A stretch of 64,000 nucleotides of DNA from Billgrantia lactosivorans (lineage in GTDB: Bacteria > Pseudomonadota > Gammaproteobacteria > Pseudomonadales > Halomonadaceae), in contig NZ_QHGY01000012.1 in the NCBI RefSeq assembly GCF_003254665.1, forward strand, positions 1-64,000, in the 5' to 3' direction. The translations under genes and the position numbers were made by a program. A model generated the notes under the pieces. It did not search any database and was not told the origin of the DNA. It saw only the letters and a list, made by a program, of their open reading frames with translations. Shown piece after piece: positions 8,326-15,648 of this stretch (the stretch's first letter is position 1; each line of letters starts with the position of its first letter).

Positions 8326-9132
8326 ATGGCTCTGCGCCGGACCAGAGCGAGACGCGCCTTGGACTACACCTCGATCTTTTTTGAAGCCGTGCGCCCGCTG
8401 TGGTGGATTCTCCTCGTCGCGCTGGCGCTCGGCATCCTCAAGTCCCGCTGGTTCAAGGGCCTGTTCGGCGAGGCCTTCGTCAAGCTGATCGCCAGGGTAC
8501 GGCTACCGGCGGATGAGTACCGGGGAATCCACAACGTCACGCTCCCCACGCCCGGGGGCACCACCCAGATCGATCACATCTTGGTCTCTCGCTACGGCAT
8601 CTTCGTCATCGAGACTAAGCACATGACGGGCTGGATCTTCGGCAGCGAGCAGCAGGCGCAGTGGACCCAGAAGCTCTACCGCAAGACCTTCAAGTTCCAG
8701 AACCCGCTGCGCCAGAACTACAAGCACGTGAAGGCGCTGGAAGCCCTGCTAGACGTGCCTGTGGAAGCCATCCACTCCGTGGTCGTCTTCTCGGGCAGCG
8801 CCGTGTTCAAGACCAGCATGCCCGACAACGTCACCATCGGCGGCGGCTATGTGCGCTACATCAAGTCGTTCCGCGAACCAGTGCTGAACGATTTCCAGGT
8901 CCGGGAAGCCTTGAGAAGAATCGAAACCGGCCGATTGACGCCCAGCCGTGAAACGCACCGTCAGCACGTCAAGCAGCTCAAGGCCCGCTTCGAATCCAGC
9001 TCCGATCGAACCTGCTCGAAGTGCGGCAGCGCCATGGTGCTGCGCACCGCGAAACGCGGCGCGAACGCCGGCAACCGATTCTGGGGCTGCTCGGCCTTTC
9101 CCAAGTGCAGGGAGGTGCAGGATGTGGCGTAG
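8326..9132 (+). CDS. NERD domain protein with C-terminal topoisomerase-type zinc ribbon
   Basis: A 268-residue protein in three parts. A hydrophobic helix at residues 22-38 probably anchors it. A NERD nuclease-related domain follows at about 46-165, with the core QIDHILVSRYGIFVIETKH in which Asp83, Glu96 and Lys98 match the restriction-endonuclease-like active-site pattern. The C-terminal zinc ribbon of the topoisomerase I type uses Cys 230, 233, 255 and 261. NERD proteins are thought to process DNA, and some belong to phage-defence loci, but this one stands alone. The start is taken at 8326; the ribosome site is weak. Confidence 0.85.
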   Translation: MALRRTRARRALDYTSIFFEAVRPLWWILLVALALGILKSRWFKGLFGEAFVKLIARVRLPADEYRGIHNVTLPTPGGTTQIDHILVSRYGIFVIETKHMTGWIFGSEQQAQWTQKLYRKTFKFQNPLRQNYKHVKALEALLDVPVEAIHSVVVFSGSAVFKTSMPDNVTIGGGYVRYIKSFREPVLNDFQVREALRRIETGRLTPSRETHRQHVKQLKARFESSSDRTCSKCGSAMVLRTAKRGANAGNRFWGCSAFPKCREVQDVA

Positions 9133-9222
9133 AGCTGGGTAACAGGCGAGGGGAGTATCAATGCATGCCGGAAGTTGATACTTCAATGTTCGTGATTCCG
9201 GCCACTCCATAAGGAGCATGTC

Positions 9223-9402
9223 ATGTCTAAAGGCAGCAGTGGTGGAAAAGGTGCCGGCGCAAGTGGCAGCAAAGGTGGTGGTGGCAAAGGCGCAGGACGT
9301 GGGCCTTCCAGTCATCCTGGGCCGGGTGGGAACTGGCCATCCACTTCGGGTAATCCATCTGGTGGCGATCGCGGTAATGCTCCGTCAAAAGGCAGTAGAT
9401 AA
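9223..9402 (+). CDS. 59-residue Gly/Ser/Lys-rich small protein
   Basis: An ATG at 9223, six bases after an AAGGAG site, opens a 59-residue reading frame ending TAA at 9402. The product is a low-complexity repeat of short G/S/K units (MSKGSSGGKGAGASGSKGGG at the start) with a Pro/Asn-containing tail. It is basic and probably disordered. No family function is known to me. The frame offset by one base from the ATG at 9218 gives a less protein-like product and lacks ribosome-site spacing. It lies tail to tail with a nirB remnant. Confidence 0.55.
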   Translation: MSKGSSGGKGAGASGSKGGGGKGAGRGPSSHPGPGGNWPSTSGNPSGGDRGNAPSKGSR

Positions 9403-9413
9403 GGGGTTTTGGT

Positions 9414-9551
9414 TGGCTGCAGCATGCCTCGCTTGATGGCGTAGAGATTGTCTGGAGGAGGCCGGGCGTCATTGATGAAACTGAGCAAGCGTTTGAGCTT
9501 CTCGGGGTCTGAGATGGCGCCTGGTAATTCGATGGCGACGGCTACCTGCAT
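9414..9551 (-). pseudogene. nirB C-terminal remnant
   Basis: The minus strand encodes ISDPEKLKRLLSFINDARPP followed by a decayed tail ending RGMLQP. This matches the last 38 or so residues of the intact NirB at 41335-43836 (ISDPEKLKRFRSFVNDARPD and RGQLRPA). Nothing else of NirB is present. An ATG after an AAGGAAAA site could still start this fragment, but it lacks every cofactor-binding region and is a relic of a second nirB copy. Confidence 0.75.
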
Positions 9552-9757
9552 CGTACGACTCTTTTCCTTAAGATGCGGCGGCCTATGCCGATGGTTCATT
9601 TAGTTAGCAGTAATTAATTAAAATCATATGCCTCAAAGCGTGTTCTCATCGCGATGGAGGCATGCGGGCGGCCTGTGAACGCCATGAAGGGGGCTGGTGA
9701 GCAGCATCCCCTGGCGGTAGCGTGCCTGAATGACTCGATATTCCATACCCCAGCTTC

Positions 9758-9985
9758 TTCGCCTGGTTCTACATGGCGGCTGACACATGGCGTTCTACCG
9801 CAAGGTGCTCCAGAAAGGCGCGTACCTCGAACCCCCCATGTTGAAGGATGGCGCATGCCATGGAAGCGAATGAAGTAGCGTATCCAATAGCAGTAGGTTT
9901 TCTCGGTACGCGGGCTGTAGCGCTTCACCCGCATGGTGGCCTTCACACGGTCCATCAGCTTCGGCGGTCTGATATGCGTATCCAT
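9758..9985 (-). pseudogene. intI: integron integrase (IntI) remnant
   Basis: The first 48 residues match the N terminus of integron tyrosine recombinases (PPKLMDRVKATMRVKRYSPR, then YWIRYFIRFHGMRHPS). A frameshift near 9840 moves the continuing homology (FEVRAFLEHLAVERHVSAA) to another frame. A TAG at 9769-9771 stands where homologues have Gln, and homology ends at NQA near 9758. About 75 of roughly 320 residues remain, without the catalytic Arg, His and Tyr, so the gene is dead. It points away from the cassette array, as in other integrons. Confidence 0.85.
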
Positions 9986-10188
9986 AGAGCAGCCCCCTCA
10001 TGATCCGTATATGCATACAATGTTATTGGTTCTGGCAAAACGCGCAAGCGCGCGAATTCTGCATAGGTGTCCGAGCTATACTTAGGTTGAAGAAAAATCA
10101 ATGAGTTAGAATAAAGGAAGCGCGTCAGATAATATTGTTGAACGCGCAGGCTGTTCATTCAATATCAGGACGCGCAGTCCAATCACTG
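9986..10188 (+). other. presumed attI and promoter region of the integron
   Basis: This AT-rich stretch lies between the integrase start and the first cassette boundary. The insertion point is the G of GTTAAAT at 10188, because those seven bases are the inverse complement of the start of the first cassette's attC. A second GTT-type word, GTTGAAC, is at 10137-10143. I could not place the cassette promoter with confidence. Confidence 0.55.
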
Positions 10189-10203
10189 TTAAATGTGGGG
10201 AAG

Positions 10204-10665
10204 ATGACCTCGTATAACTATCCTGAACTCATACTTCAAAAGACCGCTGATCTTCCCAAGATCGTAGGTTTGTCGCTGGAGAAAGCGTTGGTTAACTACG
10301 TTGCAGATGAGTTCAATGTGCTCTATCTGAAAGCTGGTGGCCGCTGGTTCGCTACTCAGCCTGAGATTGGTGGTGAGATTCTGGGATTTCATGAACTGGG
10401 GGCATCACCCAAAGAAAGACACACTTCCGACGGCAGTGGCATTGTGGGTTTTGCTATGTTCGATCGGTTTATGGGAGCTCAGGTAACTGCTGTTCGGCAA
10501 ATGGGTGAAGCCTGGAACGGACACGGTTTTGAGCTGAGCTTCGATGGGATTGTGGACCATACTCTGTTGGTGCAATCCATATGTACGGGGTCTGAGCCCG
10601 AAGATTATTCAGACTGTTTGCGGCTGGGGGTTGGAAGTTATGTGCATGTCGCGAATTGCATTTAA
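10204..10665 (+). CDS. integron cassette 1 protein, unknown function
   Basis: A 153-residue soluble protein starting MTSYNYPELILQKTADLPKI. I do not recognise its family. It has no signal peptide, membrane helix or metal motif that I can see. The start is the ATG sixteen bases after the cassette boundary, which fits the very short leaders of integron cassettes; upstream readings would begin outside the cassette. The stop codon lies within attC site 1. Base composition is AT-richer than the chromosome around it, consistent with capture. Confidence 0.7.
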   Translation: MTSYNYPELILQKTADLPKIVGLSLEKALVNYVADEFNVLYLKAGGRWFATQPEIGGEILGFHELGASPKERHTSDGSGIVGFAMFDRFMGAQVTAVRQMGEAWNGHGFELSFDGIVDHTLLVQSICTGSEPEDYSDCLRLGVGSYVHVANCI

Positions 10666-10737
10666 CCAAACGCGTCACTAGGATGCCCTTTACGCCGCTC
10701 CGCTCTGTAAAGGCCACCGGTGCGCTCTGCGTTATAA
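10660..10737 (+). other. attC site 1
   Basis: Begins ATTTAAC (10660-10666), the exact inverse complement of GTTAAAT at the start of cassette 1 (10188-10194). It ends GTTATAA (10731-10737) at the next cassette boundary. The interior is imperfectly self-complementary. Length is 78 bases, within the usual range. Confidence 0.8.
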
Positions 10738-10752
10738 GCTCAAGGAAGCATT

Positions 10753-12042
10753 GTGAGTAAGTCAAAGAAGATCATTGACAATCCAACAAGTGCAGAACTG
10801 TTAAAGCAGTTCGCGGCTTTTGAGAGCTTGGAAGCCCTTTACAAAGCTTTTCCATTTGCTCGTAGAATCTTCCCTAAAATGGAAGATGCCTTCAATGAAT
10901 TCAATAAGATTAAAAAACAAGCGGAAATATTGGGGGCCCCAGACCAGTTCAATGAGCGTTTTGCGAATCTAGGCTGGATCGCATATGAGTCCATGAACAT
11001 AGAGGTAATGCAGAAAGCAATAAATATTTGTGATGCTGAGGGGAAGGAGCCAGCGGAACAATACCTAGCCGATTCCTATGGCGAAGAAGAGTTAAAGTGG
11101 GGAATATTAAGATTTAATGGAAATCGTCATTTTGGAAAAAGAGTAAGGCTCGCGGAGTTAGCTAGAGAGGATTACTTAGCTGGTAGGTATCATGCGTGTG
11201 TACCGCTGTTGCTGAGCTTGCTGGATGGTCTCGTAAACGATGTGTCGAAGCATGTAGGTTTTTTTGCTGAGAACGTCGATTTGACAGCTTGGGATTGCAT
11301 AGCAGCTCATGAGTCAGGTCTTCAAACACTAGCTTCAATTCTCACTAAAGGCAGAAATAAAACGAATGAAGACGCTATATCAATCCCATACAGAAACGGG
11401 ATTCTTCATGGTCGCGAGTTAGCCTTTGATAACAAAGTAGTGGCAGCGAAGTGCTGGGCTGCTCTCTTTGCGGCGAGAGACTGGGCTGGAGCGCTTGATG
11501 ATGGGAAAAAGGAGCCAAAACCAAAAGAAGAGGTGAGCTGGAAACAGCTATTTAAGCAAATCTCTGAAACAAACCTTTTGAAGAAGTCCATTGAAGAATG
11601 GAAGCCGAGAGTATCTGAGAATATTCCATACCTGCCATTTGAAGGGGATCTTTCCCATTTGCCTGAAAATACACCTGAACATGCGGTGGCTGCCTTTTTA
11701 GATCATTGGTGCAATAAGCGGTTTGGCCTTATCGCTGAGGCCCTTTTATATTTTACCGATACCCCTAAGGGAAAGAAGGCCGGTATGGCACGGCAAGATT
11801 TTGGTAATCATATACCGGTATCATTTAAACTATTGGATATAGATGACCAAGCTGCTGCCGTTTCTCACGTAATAGCGGAGCTGTGTTTTGAAGTTGATGG
11901 TCAACAAAAATTTAAAGAAGTTTCAGTGCACGCAATATACCAAGACTTAGAGAATAATCCATCTGTCCGATCTATGCCCAATGGGCACTGGAGGATAGTT
12001 CAAAATTCTTTCTCTGACATCATACATGCGCCCAGCTTATAA
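10753..12042 (+). CDS. integron cassette 2 protein with HEPN-like RNxxxH motif
   Basis: A 429-residue protein, long for a cassette gene. The first 250 residues are helix-rich. A segment at about 200-225 reads SIPYRNGILHGRELAFDNKV; RNGILH fits the R-N-x3-H pattern of HEPN ribonucleases and resembles similar loops in abortive-infection proteins. After a charged linker, residues 310-425 (AVAAFLDHWCNKRF onward) look like a small alpha/beta domain, possibly NTF2-like. The start is a GTG after AAGGAAG. Function is not known; the HEPN reading is an inference from a short motif. Confidence 0.65.
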   Translation: MSKSKKIIDNPTSAELLKQFAAFESLEALYKAFPFARRIFPKMEDAFNEFNKIKKQAEILGAPDQFNERFANLGWIAYESMNIEVMQKAINICDAEGKEPAEQYLADSYGEEELKWGILRFNGNRHFGKRVRLAELAREDYLAGRYHACVPLLLSLLDGLVNDVSKHVGFFAENVDLTAWDCIAAHESGLQTLASILTKGRNKTNEDAISIPYRNGILHGRELAFDNKVVAAKCWAALFAARDWAGALDDGKKEPKPKEEVSWKQLFKQISETNLLKKSIEEWKPRVSENIPYLPFEGDLSHLPENTPEHAVAAFLDHWCNKRFGLIAEALLYFTDTPKGKKAGMARQDFGNHIPVSFKLLDIDDQAAAVSHVIAELCFEVDGQQKFKEVSVHAIYQDLENNPSVRSMPNGHWRIVQNSFSDIIHAPSL

Positions 12043-12108
12043 CAAGTTGCTGCACTCGGAAAAATCACTCGCTGCGCTCGCAATTTTCCGGTGAGCAAGG
12101 CGTTAGCC
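12037..12108 (+). other. attC site 2
   Basis: Begins TTATAAC (12037-12043), inverse complement of GTTATAA that opens cassette 2; the match extends to nine bases (GCTTATAAC/GTTATAAGC). It ends GTTAGCC at 12102-12108. The 72-base interior folds on itself with an extrahelical-type spacer. The cassette 2 stop codon lies inside it. Confidence 0.85.
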
Positions 12109-12134
12109 GTAAATAGAGCATCGGACCTCCCCTT

Positions 12135-12461
12135 ATGAGTTCACCTTTAGACGATAAAAAAAATGACCTTATAGCCTCTGCCGGGAGGTCCATTTTGGGA
12201 GTGGTTCCATTTGCAGGACCTTTACTCGCTGAAATAGTTGATCATTTGGTGCCCGATCAGCGAATGGATCGTTTGGCGACTTATGTCAAAGAGCTTGAGA
12301 GTAGACTTTCTAGCGCAGAAGAAACGATTGTAAGAGCTTCACTAAATAAACCGGAGGGGTTAGCTCTAGCTGAGGACGGATATATTTCAGCTTCGAGAGC
12401 AGTGACGAAGGATAGGGCATCTTACATAGCATCCGTTGTTGCCAACGGACTTTCGGTTTAA
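12135..12461 (+). CDS. integron cassette 3, first part of a probably split protein
   Basis: A 108-residue reading frame with a short hydrophobic stretch (ILGVVPFAGPLLAEIVDHLV) followed by a coiled-coil-like segment (LATYVKELESRLSSAEE). Its TAA at 12459 is followed in the same frame by GAA and then the ATG of the next frame. The junction (IASVVANGLSV, then SESRQRYLLNLLSELND) reads as if one protein of about 245 residues had been interrupted by a nonsense mutation. Alternatively they are two coupled genes. Function unknown. Confidence 0.6.
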   Translation: MSSPLDDKKNDLIASAGRSILGVVPFAGPLLAEIVDHLVPDQRMDRLATYVKELESRLSSAEETIVRASLNKPEGLALAEDGYISASRAVTKDRASYIASVVANGLSV

Positions 12462-12464
12462 GAA

Positions 12465-12872
12465 ATGTCTGAAAGCCGCCAGCGGTACCTACTAAATCTA
12501 CTTTCAGAACTCAATGATGAAGAGGTTTTATGGTTGCGTTTCTTTTTTAATCCCGTAATCGACGGAGATCATGAGTTCCGAAATAAGCATGAAAAAGTGT
12601 TTGAGCCCGCAAGAGCTTACATCGGAGCTCCAGAATCAGAAATTGAAAAGGCGTCGATTCAGGAGAGTTACAAGGAGCATCTCGAAAGATTAGGGCTGGT
12701 GGAGTCGAAGATAAAGTTTGACAGGAAAACGGGAGTACCTGAGTTCGATAAATTCTCTGGCAAACCGCGCACCAGCTATACAGACATAACCCATCTTGGG
12801 CGTATGCTGCTCAGAGAGATTGGAATGATAGAAGCCGAACCGGCTAACAAGCAAAATCAGGCGGACGCATAA
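12465..12872 (+). CDS. integron cassette 3, second part of a probably split protein
   Basis: A 135-residue soluble, charged frame in phase with the preceding one and separated from it only by TAA-GAA. It contains a winged-helix-like pattern (LLNLLSELNDEEVLWLRFFF, YKEHLERLGLVES, DITHLGRMLLREIG), suggesting a helical nucleic-acid- or partner-binding domain. It has no ribosome site of its own, so translation would depend on coupling or readthrough. The C-terminal 11 residues are encoded by attC site 3. Confidence 0.6.
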   Translation: MSESRQRYLLNLLSELNDEEVLWLRFFFNPVIDGDHEFRNKHEKVFEPARAYIGAPESEIEKASIQESYKEHLERLGLVESKIKFDRKTGVPEFDKFSGKPRTSYTDITHLGRMLLREIGMIEAEPANKQNQADA

Positions 12873-12898
12873 ATGCGCCGCTGTTTTGGGCGTTATAT
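12842..12898 (+). other. attC site 3
   Basis: Begins GGCTAAC (12842-12848), inverse complement of GTTAGCC that opens cassette 3, and ends GTTATAT at 12892-12898. At 57 bases it is among the shorter attC sites. The end of the preceding frame runs into it. Confidence 0.8.
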
Positions 12899-12911
12899 CT
12901 CAGGAGGCTAA

Positions 12912-13370
12912 GTGGATAGCTGGTTTGTTACCGATTCTGTGCAGAAGTGGCTCAAGGCGGTGGTGAATATTGGAAATTCGCTCATCGATATGTCGGAGGC
13001 GCATACCGATATTCAGCTTTCTAGCACCTACGAGCATTTTTTCGTTATTGCTGTTGGTAAGTCTCTTGAGTGGGGCGAGGAGCTCAGTGGGATTGACGAC
13101 CAGAAGTACCGTGAATTCTGTCACTATCGGGATCGGCTACCTGAAGCTCGGCTGGTCCGGAATATGAGGGAGCATGATGTTGCTTACCTGAAGGGGGAAG
13201 GACGGCGACAGTCGGAGTTCGTTAAGGAGCTGGATGTGAATGACGGCAACATGAGCGCGGTCGTCGATGGAACTTCGACCATAATCTGTGATGAGGGCTA
13301 CTTGATTGGGGGGCGGCTGAATGTCCAGGAGGCTGTACGGTCTGCGTCAGAGGCACTGCAAAAGATATAA
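12912..13370 (+). CDS. integron cassette 4 protein with RNxxxH motif
   Basis: A 152-residue soluble protein starting with GTG after a strong AGGAGG site. The middle reads RLVRNMREHDVAYLKGEG (about residues 80-97): RNMREH fits the R-N-x3-H pattern of HEPN domains and is preceded by a helix-rich region (HFFVIAVGKSLEWGEELSG). The C-terminal half (VDGTSTIICDEGYLIGGRLN) looks beta-rich. The family is not recognised. The stop codon lies inside attC site 4. Confidence 0.65.
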   Translation: MDSWFVTDSVQKWLKAVVNIGNSLIDMSEAHTDIQLSSTYEHFFVIAVGKSLEWGEELSGIDDQKYREFCHYRDRLPEARLVRNMREHDVAYLKGEGRRQSEFVKELDVNDGNMSAVVDGTSTIICDEGYLIGGRLNVQEAVRSASEALQKI

Positions 13371-13464
13371 CCAGTCGCTCAAGTTCGCTCCGGCCCTGAT
13401 CGGGCCTCCGCCGGACGGCCTTTCCGCTACGCTCCAAGGCCGCCGCTTAGCTTTGCGTTAGGCA
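13365..13464 (+). other. attC site 4
   Basis: Begins ATATAAC (13365-13371), inverse complement of GTTATAT that opens cassette 4; the match extends to nine bases (AGATATAAC). It ends GTTAGGC at 13458-13464. The 100-base interior has strong hairpins (GGCCCTGATCGGGCC and GGCCTTTCC/GGCCGCC types). Confidence 0.85.
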
Positions 13465-13543
13465 CCACCCCTGTCGATTTCGGTCAGCTCCATTCGACAT
13501 TAGATTGCCACCCACAGCAATCACCCACGAAACGGAGCTGATC

Positions 13544-14029
13544 ATGAAGCACATGGCAAAGAACACGATCTGCCTTTGGTACGATGGCGCCGCTGAGGAA
13601 GCCGCACGATTTTATGCCGAGACCTTCCCCGACTCATCGCTCGATGCGGTGCACCGCGCGCCTGGGGATTACCCAGCGGGCAAGGAGGGGAGCGTACTGA
13701 CGGTCGAGTTCACCGTGTTGGGCGTGGCGTGCCTCGGACTGAACGGCGGGCCTATGTTCAAGCACAGCGAGGCGTTCTCGTTCCAGGTGGCGACCGAGGA
13801 CCAGGAGGAGACGGATCGCTACTGGAACGCCATCGTCGGCAATGGCGGCGAGGAGAGCCAATGCGGGTGGTGCAAGGACAAGTGGGGCATCTCCTGGCAG
13901 ATTACCCCAATCGCGCTGACGAAAGCCTTCACCAGCCCCGACCGCGCCGCCGCCAAGCGGGCATTCGAAGCCATGATGACGATGCAGAAGATCGATATCG
14001 CTAAGATCGAGGCAGCCTTTCGCGGTTGA
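13544..14029 (+). CDS. VOC family protein of the PhnB / 3-demethylubiquinone methyltransferase-like group
   Basis: A 161-residue VOC-fold protein of the PhnB-like group, recognised by NTICLWYDGAAEEAARFYAE at the start and by the CGWCKDKWGISWQITP segment, in which the closing Trp and Gln are typical. These proteins are annotated as methyltransferases or glyoxalase-like; biochemical roles are mostly unproven. The ATG follows GGAG at good spacing. It sits after the last attC, in the position of a fifth cassette, but its composition is that of the chromosome and no attC follows. Confidence 0.8.
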   Translation: MKHMAKNTICLWYDGAAEEAARFYAETFPDSSLDAVHRAPGDYPAGKEGSVLTVEFTVLGVACLGLNGGPMFKHSEAFSFQVATEDQEETDRYWNAIVGNGGEESQCGWCKDKWGISWQITPIALTKAFTSPDRAAAKRAFEAMMTMQKIDIAKIEAAFRG

Positions 14030-14058
14030 GAAAAAATGACGGGCTTATCCAAAGCAAA

Positions 14059-14093
14059 GCCGCCGACGCTTCGTCAGCGTCGGCGGCTTTTTT
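14059..14093 (+). terminator. rho-independent terminator
   Basis: A perfect 12-bp stem (GCCGCCGACGCT and its complement) with a TCGTC loop is followed by six T residues. It ends the VOC gene and, in reverse, can also serve the convergent tctA gene. Confidence 0.85.
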
Positions 14094-14125
14094 GTGCGCC
14101 AAACATGGCGCTCAGCTGCGCTTTA

Positions 14126-15634
14126 TTATGATGCCGAGGTAAGGCTTCTTTTGGGTCTGAATATTCTCTTGAAAAGCGGTGTGAGTACCACGAGAAGAAT
14201 CAGGGCAATAATGACCTTAGAAGTCGTGCTGCTTGCCAGTGCTGTCCAGTCACCTCCACCAATGCGCAGGGCCAGTCTCAAGTTTTGCTCGGCGAATCCA
14301 CCGAGTATCAAGCCAAGTACCACAGGTGGGAGCGGGAACTTAAGCTTATCCATGAAGTAGCCAACAAGGCCGAAGCCCAGCATAAGGTAAACGTCGAACA
14401 TGCGACCATTGATCGAGTAAACCCCCACCAGTACCAGTGCAATGATGAAGGCACCGAGTAACGGGCGCGGCAGGCGCAGTACCTGAGCGAAGCTGTTCGT
14501 GGCCAGGGCACCACCGAGTACGATCAGCAGGATGGCGGCGAACAGGAACTGCCACATGAAGCCGAACACGATGTCGGGGTTGTCTCGGAAGAGCATCGGG
14601 CCGGGCTGTAGGCCGTGGATCAGCAGACCACCGAGCATCACCGCCGCTACCGCAGTACCGGGGATGCCGAGCGTCAGGGCAGGAATCAGTGCCGAGGCAG
14701 TATCGGCATTGTTAGAAGTCTCAGAGGCAGCTACGCCTTCAGGCTCGCCCTTGCCCCAGTCATCCGGATTGCTGGAGGCACGGCGTGCTTCGTTGTAGCT
14801 GAGGAAAGCTGCCATCGAGCCGCCGGCTCCTGGCAAGATGCCGACAAAGATGCCGATTATCGAAGAACGCAGCCAAGTCTTCCAGTATTTCAGCATACTG
14901 GGAATGGCCTTCCAGAGACTGACGGTGTTGAGCTTACCGGACATAGAGGTATCTAAATCCACGATCTCTTCCAGCAGCGCAATGGCTGGAGGCATGGCGT
15001 AGAGCCCGACGAGCAGCACCACGATGTTGATTCCGTCGAGCAGTTCCAGGTGGCCGAAGGTGTAACGGTCATAACCCGAAATGGAGTCCAGGCCGACCAG
15101 CGATACGAAGACCCCGAAACAGGCGCTCATCAGCCCTTTGAGGATATCGCCACCGAGCAGAAAGACGATTGCCGACAGGCCGAAGACGGCCACCCAGAAG
15201 ACCTCGGAGGGGCCGAAAAGCAGTGTCACCTTGGCCAGCGGTGGAGCCAGCAGCATCAGCACGATGGCCGAGGCGATGCCGCCAATAGCGGAGGAGACCA
15301 CGGAGACCTGCAGCGCGTAGCCCCCCTTGCCCTGCTGAGCCATGGGGTAGCCGTCGAAGCTGGTGGCCACGGCAGCGGGAGTTCCGGGAATGCGCAGCAG
15401 TACTGCCGGAATGGAGCCGCCGTACATGGCGCCGTTGTAGATGCCGGCCATCATGCCAAGTGCGACCAGCGGGTCCATGCCAAAGGTGAAGGGGATCAGC
15501 ACCGAGATAGCCATGGTGGCGCTGAGCCCAGGTAGGGCGCCGATGCAGATGCCGGCAATGACGCCGATAACCACGGCGGCGAAGTTGCCTAGTGACAGCA
15601 CCGCCGGGAGTGCATCCAATAAACTTCCATACAT
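14126..15634 (-). CDS. tctA: tripartite tricarboxylate transporter large permease (TctA family)
   Basis: A 502-residue polytopic inner-membrane protein of the TctA family. Characteristic segments include GICIGALPGLSATMAISVLI and SIPAVLLRIPGTPAA near the N terminus and GILPGAGGSMAAFLSYNEAR near residue 265. It forms the channel of a sodium/proton-driven importer for carboxylates, together with TctB and a periplasmic TctC protein. It lies 14 bases downstream of tctB in the same direction. The substrate cannot be read from sequence. Confidence 0.93.
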   Translation of the reverse strand: MYGSLLDALPAVLSLGNFAAVVIGVIAGICIGALPGLSATMAISVLIPFTFGMDPLVALGMMAGIYNGAMYGGSIPAVLLRIPGTPAAVATSFDGYPMAQQGKGGYALQVSVVSSAIGGIASAIVLMLLAPPLAKVTLLFGPSEVFWVAVFGLSAIVFLLGGDILKGLMSACFGVFVSLVGLDSISGYDRYTFGHLELLDGINIVVLLVGLYAMPPAIALLEEIVDLDTSMSGKLNTVSLWKAIPSMLKYWKTWLRSSIIGIFVGILPGAGGSMAAFLSYNEARRASSNPDDWGKGEPEGVAASETSNNADTASALIPALTLGIPGTAVAAVMLGGLLIHGLQPGPMLFRDNPDIVFGFMWQFLFAAILLIVLGGALATNSFAQVLRLPRPLLGAFIIALVLVGVYSINGRMFDVYLMLGFGLVGYFMDKLKFPLPPVVLGLILGGFAEQNLRLALRIGGGDWTALASSTTSKVIIALILLVVLTPLFKRIFRPKRSLTSAS

Positions 15635-15648
15635 GTGTCAGCCCTCCG

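Noticed and set aside
9218..9436. Plus-strand frame starting at 9218 in another phase of the small Gly-rich gene
   Set aside because: Its ATG is one base after the ribosome site, and the overlapping frame at 9223 has proper spacing and strongly biased composition.
12102..12108. GTTAGCC taken alone as a random match
   Set aside because: It is kept, because its inverse complement GGCTAAC occurs exactly at the start of the next attC, the fourth such agreement.
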